Source: Culex pipiens pallens (Eukaryota; Arthropoda; Insecta; Diptera; Culicidae). From it: a stretch of DNA of 64,000 nucleotides. The stretch covers positions 133,204,416 through 133,268,415 of the forward strand of contig NC_068938.1 in the NCBI RefSeq assembly GCF_016801865.2, given 5' to 3'. Made by a program: the position numbers and the translations under genes. This document shows, in pieces, positions 25,601 to 38,959 of this stretch (its first letter is position 1; every line of letters starts with the position of its first letter). A model generated the notes under the pieces. The model did no database searches. It had not been told where the DNA came from and saw only the letters and a program-made list of their open reading frames with translations.

Positions 25601-27687
25601 AACTTTATATTTCGCTAAGAAATTTCAAGGATCGCTAAGTAGTTAAGTCTGCCAAACAGCGATGGAATAATCATCATCAAAAGAAAGTCTTTGGATGTTC
25701 ATCAACAGAAAAAAATCCGAATGGAGCATGGCTCTCCTCTCTCGCGCACGAAAGATCGGTAAAAATAATCTAAAAAAATCATCATCATGATTATTCGGCG
25801 GAACATCTTTTTCACTACTACACTTGCAAGTGTAACGTCACACGTCGAAAAATGACCTGTCACATTTTGTAGGTGGGCAATGTGTGTAAACAAAGTGAAA
25901 TAAATATTTTTGAGTAGTGCTGACAAGGAAATTCACAAAAAATCATCAGCAGATTGATTTTCTTGGATAATTTCGGGAGCGATTTTCTTTTGCGTGATTT
26001 GCCTCCTCTCTCTTTCGCGGGTGAAAAAGGTTCGCAAGCGAAATTGATTTTTTCGCGATTATTCCATCCCTGCTGCCAAAGAAGGGTGCATGGTGTTTAA
26101 GGAACTTTTGCAGCCGGCAACGGATTTTTCTACGTCTGAGGGGTACTCGTTTATGGCCCTAACGATATTATCTTTTTCAAAATCAGTGAGCTAGTATATA
26201 TAGAGAATTAATAAGAGAAAGAATAAATTTAAAAGTTGTAATTACCATCCCAGAGCAGAGTGCCATCCCAACTAGATCTTCTGATAACTACTACAAGTGA
26301 ATATTTCAAAAAAATTCACGGCGTCAAATCATTACATGAATCCTCCGTTACCAATAGGCATCTGCCCGCGCTTCCGCAAACACAAGGGTACCAAATTGCA
26401 CAAACTGTACTGATCAATGAGATATGTTTCAACTTGTGCTACAAAGTACTAATTGAATAATTACAGTGCACGGTAGAAGATCAAGCCAAAAGTCAACACA
26501 CAGGATCATAGCGGCAGTCTATTCTAGTCACAATGGACGATATCTTTTCGTAGTCACGTTTGTCACACGAGCGAATATACAACATCGAATCACGTTTCCT
26601 TTCCGCCGAACCAGTCAACCTTGTCTGCCCAAAATTTCGACCAACAACTACAACGTTTGTTGTCGTGGCCCAAATTTAATCGCTCATTCGTCTTCAAAAC
26701 AATACTCACTTTGGCGTCGGAATGCCGGCCTCATTGAGGAAGCTGTACGAGACGTGCTCCTGCACGTTCAGATTCCGCCGCTGTCCGGCGGTCGCCAAAA
26801 CCTGGAACAAATCCGGCAAAAAAAACCCGACATGTTAATCACTCCGGCAAGCATGAATCATCGCGATTCAATAAAACGGGTTCCGCCAGCGGTCGCGCGC
26901 GCGCAATCGCTTTATCTCTTCCATCGGTAATCCCCGCGCGTACAAGCTTAAAATTCAAGTTTTTCTGCCACATGACACGAGGGTGACGTCGTCGTCGTCG
27001 TTGTCTGCGCTAACGTCACGCGCCAGTTGCGTGCTGCAAAACTCTCTTGCTCCGGTGCTAATCGGTTCACACCTGACTGCTGAGGCTGGGTCAGTTTTCG
27101 TTTCGTTCCGATTCTTGGCATGGATCGATGAACTAGTTTGAAGAGTTTCAGCTTGTTTGCGGAGGGCAGGCAGGTCGACGCCGTTTGCTTATCTCTGGAC
27201 GCATTAGTTCAGCTGGGGAAGGGCCTTGAATAGCTGCGAAGACCTGTTACAACCAGCCAGCCAAACCAGTTGGAGGAACAGCTGATTTGTTTTGTTTACA
27301 GATCCGCAGGGGGTGGAGGCTCGCCGTGAGAAGCAGGAGCCGCGCAGAGAATCGGTCTAAAATTTAATTTTAGAGACCGCCACAGTCGGAGAAAGACAAT
27401 TTCCTCCCAGAGAGCTTTTTGTGTCCTCAGCTGCTGCCGAGAGAGAGTCGATGACGACGACGACGACACGGTGTGTTACATAAAGACCCCCCATTTCTGG
27501 ACGGAATCCGATGGAAGAAACCAACGCCTTTCACCAGCCGTGCAGCAGTGACCTTGCTGGGGACGTTGCAGCGATCACGTGCGCACCACGAGCCAGCCGA
27601 TCTCGATGGTGGAAAACCTACCCGAGGTGATGATTTGGCAGCGAGTTCCGCCAGAACCAGGCTGGATTTTCGCAGTATTGACGCCAT
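13659..27687 (-). CDS. SUCLA2: Succinate-CoA ligase [ADP-forming] subunit beta, mitochondrial
   Basis: This is the beta subunit of ATP-forming succinyl-CoA synthetase. In the mitochondrial matrix it converts succinyl-CoA, ADP and phosphate to succinate, CoA and ATP, paired with the shared alpha subunit. Eight coding exons on the minus strand are all phase-consistent: 27687-27622, 26801-26710, 19679-19527, 19464-19302, 19237-19109, 19052-18917, 14329-13905 and 13835-13659. They total 446 residues (human about 463). Residues 1-22 are Arg/Lys/Ser-rich with no acidic run, a good targeting peptide. The ATP-grasp glycine loop GGRGKG is at 84-89. The catalytic-domain signature [10 protein letters not shown] is at 355-364. 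The C-terminal helix with DDLDEAA and HLAQIVHLA matches SUCLA2 rather than the GTP-specific SUCLG2. Start: the ATG at 27687 follows a GTG in the same frame and is the first usable one. Introns 1, 2 and 6 hold transposons. Assignment is secure. Confidence 0.95.
15931..17058. mobile_element. PIF/Harbinger-like non-autonomous element
   Basis: A 1128-bp element. The left end is GTGCATCTCCAGCGC and the inverse of the right end is GGGCATCTCCACCGC. It is flanked by TAA on both sides (15928-15930 and 17059-17061). A GGGCATCTCC-type end with a 3-bp TAA duplication fits PIF/Harbinger. The sub-terminal motif GGTAGCAAATTTG recurs in both arms. The middle, 16140-16480, is an AAAAATTTC-type simple repeat. 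No transposase. Confidence 0.8.
16140..16480. repeat. AT-rich degenerate simple repeat
   Basis: Irregular runs built from AAAAATTTC and AAAAATT units. On the minus strand it reads as a Phe-Leu-Lys repeat; this is a low-complexity by-product and not a gene. Confidence 0.9.
17315..18290 (-). mobile_element. Non-LTR retrotransposon fragment (reverse transcriptase), broken
   Basis: The minus strand encodes pieces of a reverse transcriptase in several frames: [18 protein letters not shown], then [13 protein letters not shown], then GLRQGDGLS, then the catalytic YADD block ([10 protein letters not shown]). A separate downstream block resembles [18 protein letters not shown]. Frame changes near 17940 and 18150 and loss of both element ends make it inactive. 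The layout, with a long C-terminal tail after YADD, resembles RTE-type elements; the clade is my inference. Related pieces lie at 30808, 33530 and 63380. Confidence 0.85.
22165..22235 (-). repeat. tRNA-like sequence, possible SINE head
   Basis: On the minus strand the stretch reads like a degenerate tRNA. It has a box A-like GGCGCGGTGGTAGCG, a stem pair CATCAA/TTGATG and a box B-like GGTTCAATTCTC. The stems are imperfect, so a working tRNA is unlikely. No TSD was identified. Confidence 0.35.
22908..23210 (+). mobile_element. tRNA-derived SINE with 9-bp TSD
   Basis: A 303-bp SINE. The head contains a pol III box B, GGTTCGATCCC (22952-22962), preceded by a box A-like region. The tail is an A/T repeat, TTTGATTTGATT. 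It is flanked by perfect TGCATTAAT duplications at 22899-22907 and 23211-23219, as expected for target-primed insertion. Family name not assigned. Confidence 0.88.
23945..24359 (-). mobile_element. TA-flanked MITE family (CTGCCGTTCTACG ends), degraded copy
   Basis: An inverted, diverged copy of the element at 59542-59964. It shares CGCATAATTGTCCCATG-type terminal repeats and the middle containing TAATGATTCCGTGTAAG. The outer left end here is eroded. Confidence 0.75.
25090..25440 (-). pseudogene. Possible decayed succinyl-CoA synthetase beta exon
   Basis: On the minus strand, in two adjoining frames, a short stretch reads [12 protein letters not shown] and then GGGRGKGVL, followed by SGAHL and VAKKLAAF. 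This resembles the ATP-grasp segment around GGRGKG of succinyl-CoA synthetase beta subunits (SUCLG2-like more than SUCLA2-like). It lies in SUCLA2 intron 2, upstream of the true exon with that motif. Similarity is short and glycine-driven, so chance is a real alternative. Confidence 0.25.
26802..27621 (-). other. SUCLA2 intron 1
   Basis: An 820-bp intron between the exon encoding the targeting peptide and exon 2. The donor is CGG followed by GTAGGT; the acceptor is TTGTTCCAG. It contains short GAC/GTC trinucleotide runs and nothing else recognised. Confidence 0.85.
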
Positions 27688-28684
27688 TTTGCTGCTGCTC
27701 ACTGATTTGCTCTAGCCGCACACTGAAACCACTGAACAGAGACTGACCGTTCCACCTTTACCACAAGCACTAGTTAGAGATTCTCTTGAATGACTGATTT
27801 TACTTTTCGAAGAATTTGGATGAGCGGATGCAACCACACACAAGATTCGCCAACGAACGAGAGAAGCAAAAGCGAATCGACCGTTGACGTTTTGCGCAAA
27901 TGTCATTTCGGGTGCAGGTGGCGTGGGAGCAGCGGGAAATTACGCTACGTACACGGTTATTTTGTGCTCTCAATTTTTGGGTAATTTTCTAAAAATAATT
28001 TCATCAAAATGTATTTTGAAATTAATTTTGAAAAATTTAATCTTTCGTGACCTTCTTGACAGACAGTATTTTACTTGACAGCTCTTTCAAATGGGGGGGT
28101 CCATAATTAGTTGATCAATCATTAAAAGTTGTATTGTCAATATCCTGATTTTTAAGTTTTAAAAATTTTTGAGGCCATAAAATCAGTTTAATTGGTTACA
28201 GCTCCTAAAAGGACCTAATAAAAATAAGTTGTGAAAAAAAAATCAGTTTAATCATCTGAATTCTAGAAACTTTTAAAGCGACCAACCAAACGGGACCACG
28301 CGGTCGCTTCTTACAAATTGAGTTGTTTCCTCGGTTGTTTCCATGTATTTTAGATTTTGTATTCTGTACATGCAAATAACTCGCATAGGCATTTGGACGG
28401 TGTCAGCTCTGTCGAGCTTCGGTGACCCATTTCTACGCAGGCTAGCCATGCGCGAGGTACCTCAGCTTGAATCGACACGCCCCGCCCTAAAGAACGTTTG
28501 CATCAATCGGATTCAAACAAGAACAACATTTTTTCGATGGATCAACTATGGTCCCATTGGAACGAGCTGTCAAGTAGGAGCTTTTCTGTCAAGAAGGACA
28601 GCGAGGTTAATTTTTCAAAATTGATTTAAAAATCCATTTTAAACTCTTTGTGGTTGTAAAAAGGTTCATTATATTCAGAAAAAT

Positions 28685-29273
28685 CGACGGTAACATTTCA
28701 AAAGGCATCATGTACATTTTGACACTTTCTGGGTTATTGCATATTCTGAAAGTACTACTAATAAGCTACCTCTCCACCAAAAATGAGCAAAAGTTACTTC
28801 AGTAAAGTCTGTTTAATCATGATTTGAAACTTGATTTGAAATAAAGTAACATAAACAAAATCTCTGGCATCAGCAGTGCCTGTTTATATAGCCCTGTCAA
28901 ACTGTCAAACAAAAGACTACATGAACCTCGTGACGAAAAAAAAGCAACATGAACATAGCGCCATGTACATTCGGCGAAGAAAAACGAATCATAACAAAGC
29001 GTCCCCCTCAATGACAGCAGGGTGATATAGACGTTGGTGATTTCAAGAGAAGTTATGTTTGTTTTTCTCATATAAAATTACGGAAATAGTGTTTTATTGA
29101 ATTTGGATGATCAAGTATCAATAAAAGCAACGTTTTTCATCGTTTGTTATCATTAGAACATCTTATTTTGCTTTTATATTAAAATGGGAATTGAAAATGG
29201 ATGCTCAACATTCAAATGCGTTTTTCTCAAAACGCATGGTTTGTACATGATGCTTTTTGAAATGTTGGCGTCG
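28685..29273. mobile_element. MITE, 4-bp TSD family, copy 2
   Basis: A 589-bp copy of the element at 184-760, with the same CGACGG and GCGTCG ends. It is flanked by AAAT at 28681-28684 and 29274-29277. The two copies differ by a short insertion near 28830 and scattered substitutions, so they transposed independently. Confidence 0.9.
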
Positions 29274-29429
29274 AAATGTCATTTCGGGTGCAGGTGGCGG
29301 GGGGAGGTTGGAAATTACGCTACGTACACGGTTAATATGTGTTGACAATTTTTGGGTATTTTTTAAAAATTTAACTTAATTTAATTAATTTCAAATTTAA
29401 ATTTTGAAACTTTGTATTTTTAAATAAAT

Positions 29430-29680
29430 GGTTTTTTTCCCTTATCCCCGAATCCCACTTTCCCGAATCCCATATCCCCGAAAATCATTTCCCCGAAAAT
29501 TCCACATCCCCAAAAATTATTTCCCCAAAAGTGCCACTTCCCCGAAAATCATTTTCCCGAAAATTCCATATCCCCGAATGTCATTTACCTGAACGGCCAT
29601 TTTACCGAACTGTCGTTTTCCCGAATTTACATATACCCGAATGGTTACCCGCAAATTCAATTTTCCCGAATAAGGCTTTC
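29430..29680 (-). repeat. Degenerate CCCCGAA short-repeat array (inverted relative to 30740-31960)
   Basis: About 15 irregular units of roughly 15-20 bp built on TTTCCCCGAAAAT or CATATCCCCGAAT. The reverse complement of the same unit forms the arrays flanking the retrotransposon fragment at 30808-31871. Confidence 0.8.
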
Positions 29681-29789
29681 TAGGCCCAGTGAAAAAAATA
29701 TAATTTAACTCAAAAATAACGAACTCCTCGTCACATTGTCCTGATGCAAACAATGATCTAGCTATAGTTGTCACAGCCCTGCGAAGTAT

Positions 29790-29926
29790 ATCGAGAAATT
29801 AAAAGTGCAACATGGAGTCAAACTTTCTGTCAAGCTGTTGTGAAGGTTTCCATCGAGGTTTCCATGAAAGCTGCGAAAGTTTAACTCCATGTTACCGGCT
29901 CACATCTCTCTTTTTAATTTCTCGAT
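29790..29926. mobile_element. Palindromic mini-element (ATCGAGAAATTAAAA ends), copy 1
   Basis: The 137-bp sequence starts ATCGAGAAATTAAAA and ends TTTTTAATTTCTCGAT. Inside are inverted pieces CAACATGGAGT and ACTCCATGTTA, so the whole unit can fold on itself. Relatives lie at 60280-60404 and 60764-60890, and a partial one near 61230-61298. No convincing TSD. Confidence 0.75.
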
Positions 29927-30432
29927 TGGCTGACATATCGAGCAGTCAGTCCAAAAAAAAAACAGCTACCTAGAAGTCGCCTGACAAAAAACTTTTGCTA
30001 GAAAGAGATAGGAAACCTGATGCAAACAAACGTCCAGCTGTCATGTAAACATACTTTGAATGTGTTGGTAAATTTCTGACTAGAAAGCCTTATATATCAA
30101 GCTAGATATAAACTAAATTGTTTTTTATGAATATTTTTACAAAAGTATGACCTTAATATTAAATTCTCCTACGTGTGTTTTCAAATATAAAAAAAATAAC
30201 CGTAAGGCCATTCATAAACCACGCGGACTCTTAAAGAGAGCGGGGTATTGAGATCATCCATGTTCCATTAAAGAGATTTTTTTTGTATGGGCAATTATCA
30301 GCAAAGGAAAATTTTCCAAAACGGTATCCACGTGATAAGGATTCTGGACTGTTTGGTTTGTTTGGTTGACCATTCTGTGCTTTGTCCTGAACTTTGGTTG
30401 AATTTGGTTGCCGAGGTCTAGAGTTATAATTA

Positions 30433-30582
30433 GGGACCATCCATAAACCACGTGGAAACTTGGGGGGGGTGGGCTATGGCGATTGTCTCTTACAAAAGTT
30501 TTTTTTGTATGGAAAATGTCCAAGAGGGGGGGGGGGGGAGGGGGGTTCCAAAATAGTGTCTACGTGGTTTTTGCATAGTCCC
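30433..30582. mobile_element. GGGACCATCC MITE, TSD TTA
   Basis: A 150-bp palindromic element. The ends are GGGACCATCCATAAACCACG and the inverse of it with a few changes (CGTGGTTTTTGCATAGTCCC). It is flanked by TTA at 30430-30432 and 30583-30585. The interior has G-runs. The 3-bp TTA duplication and GGG start suggest PIF/Harbinger. A partial relative is visible at about 30203-30345. Confidence 0.8.
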
Positions 30583-30739
30583 TTACAAATGTTTACAGTA
30601 GTCGAGATCTTACTTGTGTCAAACGCTTTCTGACCTGGAATCCCATTGGCCAATTGGCGCCCTTACATCAATTTTCCGGGTTTGTCAAGTTAGCACGAGA
30701 CAACATTTTTCGGTTTTGATTGAAAATCTCAGGATTAAA

Positions 30740-31960
30740 ATGGATGGAAATGGATTGTTCGGGGAAATGATTTTCGGGTAAATGACATTTCGGGAAAGAG
30801 TATTTTTTTATTATGCACGAGAACGGGTTTCCGCCTAAACTGACTCGACTGATCAAGGCTACCTTGGATGGTGTGATGTGTCACGTGCGTGTTTCGGGGG
30901 ATTTAGCGGAACCCTTTGGATCACGCCGAGGGCTGCGGCAAGGTGATGGCCTATCCTGTGCGCTGTTTAACATCGTCCTTGAGGGCATTATTCGAAGGGC
31001 GGGCATTGACACGAGTGGCACGATCATGAACAGGTCCTACCAGCTGCTTGCTTTTGCCGATGACATCGACATTGTGGCAAGAAACCTGGAGACGGTGAAG
31101 GATGTCTACACCCGACTGAAGGTACAAGCAAGGCGTGTAGGACTTGGCATGAATACGACGAAGACGAAGTACATGAGAGGAAGGGGTTCGAAGGACGTTG
31201 GCCCCCCATGTCTCACCCCTCTAGCTGTGGATGATGATGAGTTGGAGGAGGTGAGCGAGTTCGTGTACTTGGGATCGCTGGTAACCGCCGACAACGACAC
31301 CAGCAAAGAGATCCGGACTCGTATTTTTGCCGGGAATCGTGCGTACTTCGGATTACGGAAGACTCTCACATCAGATCGAGTGCAACGCCGCACGAAGCTG
31401 ACGATGTACAAAACACTGATTAGACCGGTAGTCCTCTATGGCCACGAGACTTGGACGATGCGGCAGGAGGACGAACGAGCCCTTGGAGTTTTCGAACGGA
31501 AGGTGCTACGAACGATCTACGGTGGAGTGCAGGTGTCTGACGGAGTGTGGCGAAGACGCATGAACCACGAACTGCACGCGTTTCTTGAAGAACCGACCAT
31601 CGCCACCCAGGCGAAGATCGGGAGGCTCAGGTGGGCCGGCCATGTCGCCCGAATGGACGAGAGCCAGCCTGTCAGACTGCTTTTTGACCGCGCTGAACCA
31701 GCTGGCGGAACAGGCAGAAGAGCAGGGAAACCGCGCGCACGGTGGGGAGATCAAGTGAATGGTGATATCCGGAAGATCTGTAACCTGGGAAATTGGAGAG
31801 TAGCAGCTCAAGATCGAGAAAGATGGAAGCGTCTTCTTGCTACAGCACGCGTACCTGGTGCGCTATGCTGATTGAAACGAAATGAAACGTATTTTCGGAG
31901 ATGTGGCATTCGGGGATATGTCTTTTCGGGAATGTGGGTTTCGGGGAAATGTCATAGATT
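30740..31960 (+). repeat. Degenerate TTCGGGGAAAT array split by the retrotransposon
   Basis: Units such as TTCGGGGAAATGATTTTCGG occur at 30755-30800 and again at 31893-31957, interrupted by the reverse transcriptase fragment. They are the reverse complement of the units at 29430-29680. Confidence 0.75.
30808..31885 (+). mobile_element. 5'-truncated non-LTR retrotransposon with open reverse transcriptase tail
   Basis: A 352-residue frame (30813-31871) is open. It contains the reverse transcriptase blocks GLRQGDGLS and FADDIDIV (the catalytic Asp pair is kept), then the C-terminal region with YLGSLVTADND, LYGHETWTM and a final Trp/Arg-rich tail. The N-terminal endonuclease and first reverse transcriptase blocks are missing, as is usual for 5'-truncated LINE insertions. 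The 3' end runs into a short GAAACGAAATGAAACG repeat. Both sides are CGGGAAA-type short repeats, so it landed inside such an array. RTE-like by inference. Not a host gene. Confidence 0.88.
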
Positions 31961-32377
31961 CGACGGATAGGTTGTTTTCAAAATTTAATCTCGATTTCAC
32001 AACAATCTATCGATGCCCGTGTGCTCTCTTGTACTATCTAGATAGGAATCCCAGCAAGCTTATGAGACACGTGCCAAACTGCCAACCATTGAGGTACCAA
32101 TTTACAACCTCCTCCCCCGTAACCGTGCCCGTAACTCATTTACTCCAAAAACCATATCTGTCTAAAAGTTATTTTTGAGTAACACTGGCTAGGCGTTTAT
32201 TACAAAATAAGCGTGCAATTATTTTGAACAAGAATATCGGCTCACAACTCTTTTTGAATGAGTTTTGTTTTGCTAAACATTTTCGATGATTTCCGTTACG
32301 TGTTCAGTTTGTTTCGTTTCTGTTTGGTTTAGTTTAGGATTGAAATAAAAAGGATTTTAACTGTTAATTAACTAGTT

Positions 32378-33277
32378 ATGATGTTATATCGCAACCTGTT
32401 GGGTTCAAGATGGAAGGCAACTGCTTATGATTTCATTACTAGAATCGCAATCTTAAAATCGACTTGCTTCCAGGTCATTCCTTCGTTATCACCCGTTATC
32501 ACTCGCAATTTGAGCAACTTCCAAGAGCGAGACGGCGTGGGCCACATCTTGCTGGACAACGAAAAAACTCGCAATTCCCTTTCGCTGAAAATGATGGACA
32601 GCATCCAGCAGAACATACTCGCCCACCAGGATAATCCCGCGGTTCGATGCTTTGTCCTGTCCGCGAAGGGACACGTCTTCTCCGCTGGTCACAATCTGAA
32701 AGAGCTCACCCCCGAGAAGGGGTCGGAATTTCACCGGCAGGTTTTCGCCAAGTGTTCCGAACTTATCGGTGTCATTCTGAAGGCTCCGGTTCCGGTAATC
32801 GCCAGAGTGGACGGTTTGGCAGCGGCCGCAGGATGTCAGCTGGTGGCGTCCTGCGACATGGTCGTTTGCAGCGAAGAGAGTTCCTTCTCGACTCCGGGGG
32901 CGAGTTTCGGGATATTCTGCTCGACGCCGGGAATTGCGGTGGCACGTGCGGTTCCGCGCTTGAAGGCATCCTACATGTTGTTCACCGGACTGCCGATCAA
33001 CGCCCAGGAAGCACTGCAGGCCGGTTTGGTGAGCCGGGTTGTTCCCCGGGAGGAGTTGGATGCGGAGATTGAACGCATTTGTGGGGCCATCAAGTCGAAG
33101 AGTCGATCGGTGATTGCGCTGGGGAAGCGATTCTTCTACGAGCAACTTTCGATGGACATTGGAAGGGCGTATCGCGAGGGAGAGCAGGTGATGGCTGCCA
33201 ATTTGGCGACTGCCGACGGGCAGGAGGGCATTCGGAGCTTTGTGGAAAAACGGAAGCCAACGTGGAAGCACCAGTAG
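32378..33277 (+). CDS. ECHDC3: Enoyl-CoA hydratase domain-containing protein 3, mitochondrial
   Basis: A crotonase-fold protein of 299 residues in one exon. ECHDC3 is a mitochondrial family linked to lipid metabolism whose enzymatic role is unsettled. The first 45 or so residues are Arg/Ser/Leu-rich, consistent with a targeting peptide. Domain landmarks are the oxyanion-hole segment VFSAGHNLKEL (about 100-110) and GLAAAAGCQL (146-155). Others are FCSTPGIAVARAV and the C-terminal DGQEGI and KRKPTW, which match ECHDC3 closely. The two catalytic glutamates of true hydratases are replaced (Gln154 and Gly174), as in other ECHDC3 proteins, so hydratase activity is doubtful. The ATG at 32378 is the first of two adjacent Met codons; an internal acceptor-like TTCCAG at about 32473 is not needed. 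Stop TAG. Confidence 0.93.
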   Translation: MMLYRNLLGSRWKATAYDFITRIAILKSTCFQVIPSLSPVITRNLSNFQERDGVGHILLDNEKTRNSLSLKMMDSIQQNILAHQDNPAVRCFVLSAKGHVFSAGHNLKELTPEKGSEFHRQVFAKCSELIGVILKAPVPVIARVDGLAAAAGCQLVASCDMVVCSEESSFSTPGASFGIFCSTPGIAVARAVPRLKASYMLFTGLPINAQEALQAGLVSRVVPREELDAEIERICGAIKSKSRSVIALGKRFFYEQLSMDIGRAYREGEQVMAANLATADGQEGIRSFVEKRKPTWKHQ

Positions 33278-33493
33278 CGGACTGAACGGGGTGAGTCAAA
33301 GTTGAAATTATTGCATTTATTATTGTTGATTTTGGAAAACATTTTTATTTGATTTTAAAAGCTGAAAACTTATCGATTATCCGAACCTCCTTGAGTGGTA
33401 TGTGACGATCTTAAGAACCGATCAAAGCAATCTGTGGGAAATGGGTAACGTGTAGTAAGAAGTGAAAGAGTTGTCAAACGTGTGTGAGAGAGA

Positions 33494-33499
33494 AATAAA
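33494..33499 (+). terminator. Poly(A) signal AATAAA for ECHDC3
   Basis: An AATAAA hexamer 217 bp after the ECHDC3 stop codon, the first on this strand after the gene. Confidence 0.5.
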
Positions 33500-33529
33500 T
33501 CAGTCTTGTAGTACTAAAAAACGGAGAAC

Positions 33530-34300
33530 CTCCCGGTTGCCGGACATGCCGTGTTGGATGACTTGAGCTTAATCCAGACTTGACATAGCCGGCACGGAAG
33601 GGGACTTGTTGTGGTGGTGGATCTTCTTGGTAAACATTGGTCTTAAAGGTGTTATGAAGCGGGCGGGCTTCAACATGCGGGCCGCGACTATCAACCGATT
33701 TAGCCAGTTCAACGACTGTGCCGACGACATGACATGGGCATTGTCGGCAGAACGTTCGAGCGTTTAAGGTTGGATTGAAGGTGAAAGTTGCGAAGACGAA
33801 ATATCTGCTGCCAGGAGGCACTGAGTCCCTTAGGGCTCGCATAGTAACGATCGACGGGGACGAGTTCGAGGTCGTGGAGCAGTTTGTGTACCTCGGATCG
33901 TTGGTTACGTCGGACAACAACTGCAGCGGAAAAAATCGGAGGCGCATCATCAGCGGTAGTCGTGCCTAATATGGACTCCACAAGACCCCAAGGTCTCGTC
34001 ACCTTTCCCGGCGTGCAAAGTGTACCATGTACGAAACGCTAATAAGACCGGTCGTTCTCTACGGGCACGAGACTTGGACGATGCTCGAGGAAGACCTGCA
34101 AGCGCTTGAAGTTTTCGAACGAAGAGTGCTTAAGACGATCTTTGGCGGCCGAAAAAGAAAGAATGCCAGACGCGCTGGATGCGCGTCAACCGAACCAGAC
34201 AGTTAGACCGGTGAGGTTGGTGTTTAATTCGGAGCCGGTTGGAACGCGGCGAAGGGGGCGCAACGTGCAAGGTGGTTGAACCAAGTGATGAACTGCCAGA
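33530..34300 (+). mobile_element. Decayed non-LTR retrotransposon fragment
   Basis: Remnants of the reverse transcriptase C-terminal half are spread over several frames: CADDM in place of the catalytic block, KTKYLLPGGTE, FEVVEQFVYLGSLVTSDNN, then LYGHETWTM-like and FERRVL-like pieces. Several stops and frameshifts break it. It belongs to a subfamily related to, but different from, the one at 30808. Confidence 0.8.
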
Positions 34301-34391
34301 ATCCTTTTGGTTTGGACTTGAGTTTCACAATAAACCGGAAATTTCTCAAAAGGCAAAACATAACACAAGAGAGCTGGACTTGTTGTACTTG

Positions 34392-34397
34392 TTTATT
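34392..34397 (-). terminator. Poly(A) signal candidate for GSTS1 form A
   Basis: AATAAA on the minus strand, about 320 bp after the form A stop. Position is plausible; not otherwise supported. Confidence 0.4.
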
Positions 34398-34718
34398 ATT
34401 CGCTCGAACCATTGATCTTCCGATGATCACACGCTCGACCTCAACTTAAAATATTTTCTATACACATTTTAAACGCTACGCTACAGTTTGTTTGTTTGAA
34501 TTACATGCTAGATTGTTGACCATTTGTTATTTTCTTTACACGTGGAGATGTACACATTGTCAATTATGAGAAATACAATTTTTAAAAGATGCCACCAATT
34601 TGGTTGGTTGGTTCCGGTTACGATCCTACGCGCAACTTACCCTAGTTTTGTGAAAGTATTGTTTCAGAGATGTGGACAGAGAGTTTATAGTTTGCAGTGA
34701 TAGGGCGAGAGACTGTGC

Positions 34719-37773
<3,055 letters not shown>

Positions 37774-37839
37774 TTAAAATATGTAGAAATGTGATTAAAT
37801 CCCAGAAAAGAGGGAAGGGTTTTAAAAAAACATGTTGGG

Positions 37840-38959
37840 GAGATGGGGGTAAGACGGCCACCCTAAGGGAGAAGTCTAATAAAATTTACACAACAGATTA
37901 TTTTGATCTCAAATTACGTACATATTGTTCTACTACTAGTCCATTATAGAAATGACATAAATTAGTTGGTCTAAAAAACAATTTTCAATACTTTTCAGCA
38001 ATTTTAAAAAAATAATTGAAATCGTTTATATATGAAATACGCGGGGTAAGACGGCCAATGCTATAAATTAACTTAATAACTTTGCTAAATCCACCCAAAC
38101 ACCTACATGGTTGGTTCAACAGACATCTCGGAACATCATAACTATTTTGGTTGAAAAAAATCAGGTTTCAAATGTGAAGAAAAATGCTGTTTAAAAAAAT
38201 TCATATTTTGGCTCAGTGAATTTCATATTATTGTGACCACATTTTATGAAAAACTGTGAATTTTTACTAAAAAAACAAACACAATTTGATGCAAAATAAT
38301 TAGTTTGTGTATTTCGATTAGAATAAGTAAATCAAAATAATGTAAACAATATTAAATTAGCGATTTTTATGAAAAGTTTGACAGGATTTCATACTATTCA
38401 ATGAGTTTTGCTATATCACAGTAAAGAATGTTGTCAAAACGGTAGTTAACAGCATTTTGATTAAAAATGGACAGTTTTATTGAAAATGCTTTTCCTTTAT
38501 CTACCAATATGTCCTAATAGTCAAAAACCGGCAAAAATATAACCTATATCAACAGCCGTCTTACCCCCGGAGGAGGTGGCCGTCTTGCCCCCAAATAAAT
38601 AATTTTTTTTAACATTTTTTGTTAACAGTTCATCGCATTTTTTGAACTTTTTCGAGGGACATAATCTAGGGAAAACTTCAATTTAACATGAAAAAATATT
38701 TGAAGACAGAAAAACATATTGTTATTTAACAAAAATGCCTAAGTTGTAATTCATGAAAATTACATCCAGTTTCAAGTTCAAAATTTATTTGTTTATTTTG
38801 AGCTATTTTTATACTATTTCAAACAATATTTCTGGCAAAGGTTATTATTTAGCATGAGGAACAGTATTGCTGAACATTTTAGTAATATTCATTAGTATAC
38901 TTATTAAAACAGTGGGGTGGCCGTCTTACCCCGCCTGGCCGTCTTACCCCCAGCTCCCC
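37840..38959. mobile_element. 1.1-kb TIR element with TAAGACGGCCACC motif, copy 2
   Basis: Reverse-oriented copy of 7930-9107, with ends GGGGAGATGGGGGTAAGACG and GCCGTCTTACCCCCAGCTCC. Flanking dinucleotides are TT on both sides, so the duplication differs from the TA of copy 1. No coding frame. Confidence 0.82.

Larger units (their letters stand above)
19680..26709 (-). other. SUCLA2 intron 2
   Basis: A 7.0-kb intron. It holds a short tandem repeat of GTAATTCT near 20703-20735, a tRNA-like stretch at 22165-22235, a SINE at 22908-23210, part of a TIR element at 23945-24359, a TATG run at 24540-24556 and a possible decayed exon at 25090-25440. Parts 19750-20600, 20940-21900 and 25450-26700 show nothing I can name. 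Confidence 0.7.
27688..32377. other. Intergenic region between divergent SUCLA2 and ECHDC3
   Basis: It begins with the SUCLA2 promoter side; several TCAGTG initiator-like sites occur at 27690-27745 on the minus strand, and no TATA box was seen. After that it is repeats. A segment near 27897-27990 recurs at 29274-29370. Positions 28500-28660 recur inverted at 49220-49370. Next come the 4-bp TSD MITE, the two CCCCGAA arrays, a hairpin, two GGGACCATCC elements and a retrotransposon fragment. Confidence 0.6.

Noticed and set aside
26090..26175. Short minus-strand reading [14 protein letters not shown]
   Set aside because: Under 40 codons, no recognised family and no clear splice sites. Could be a transposon remnant, but unsupported.
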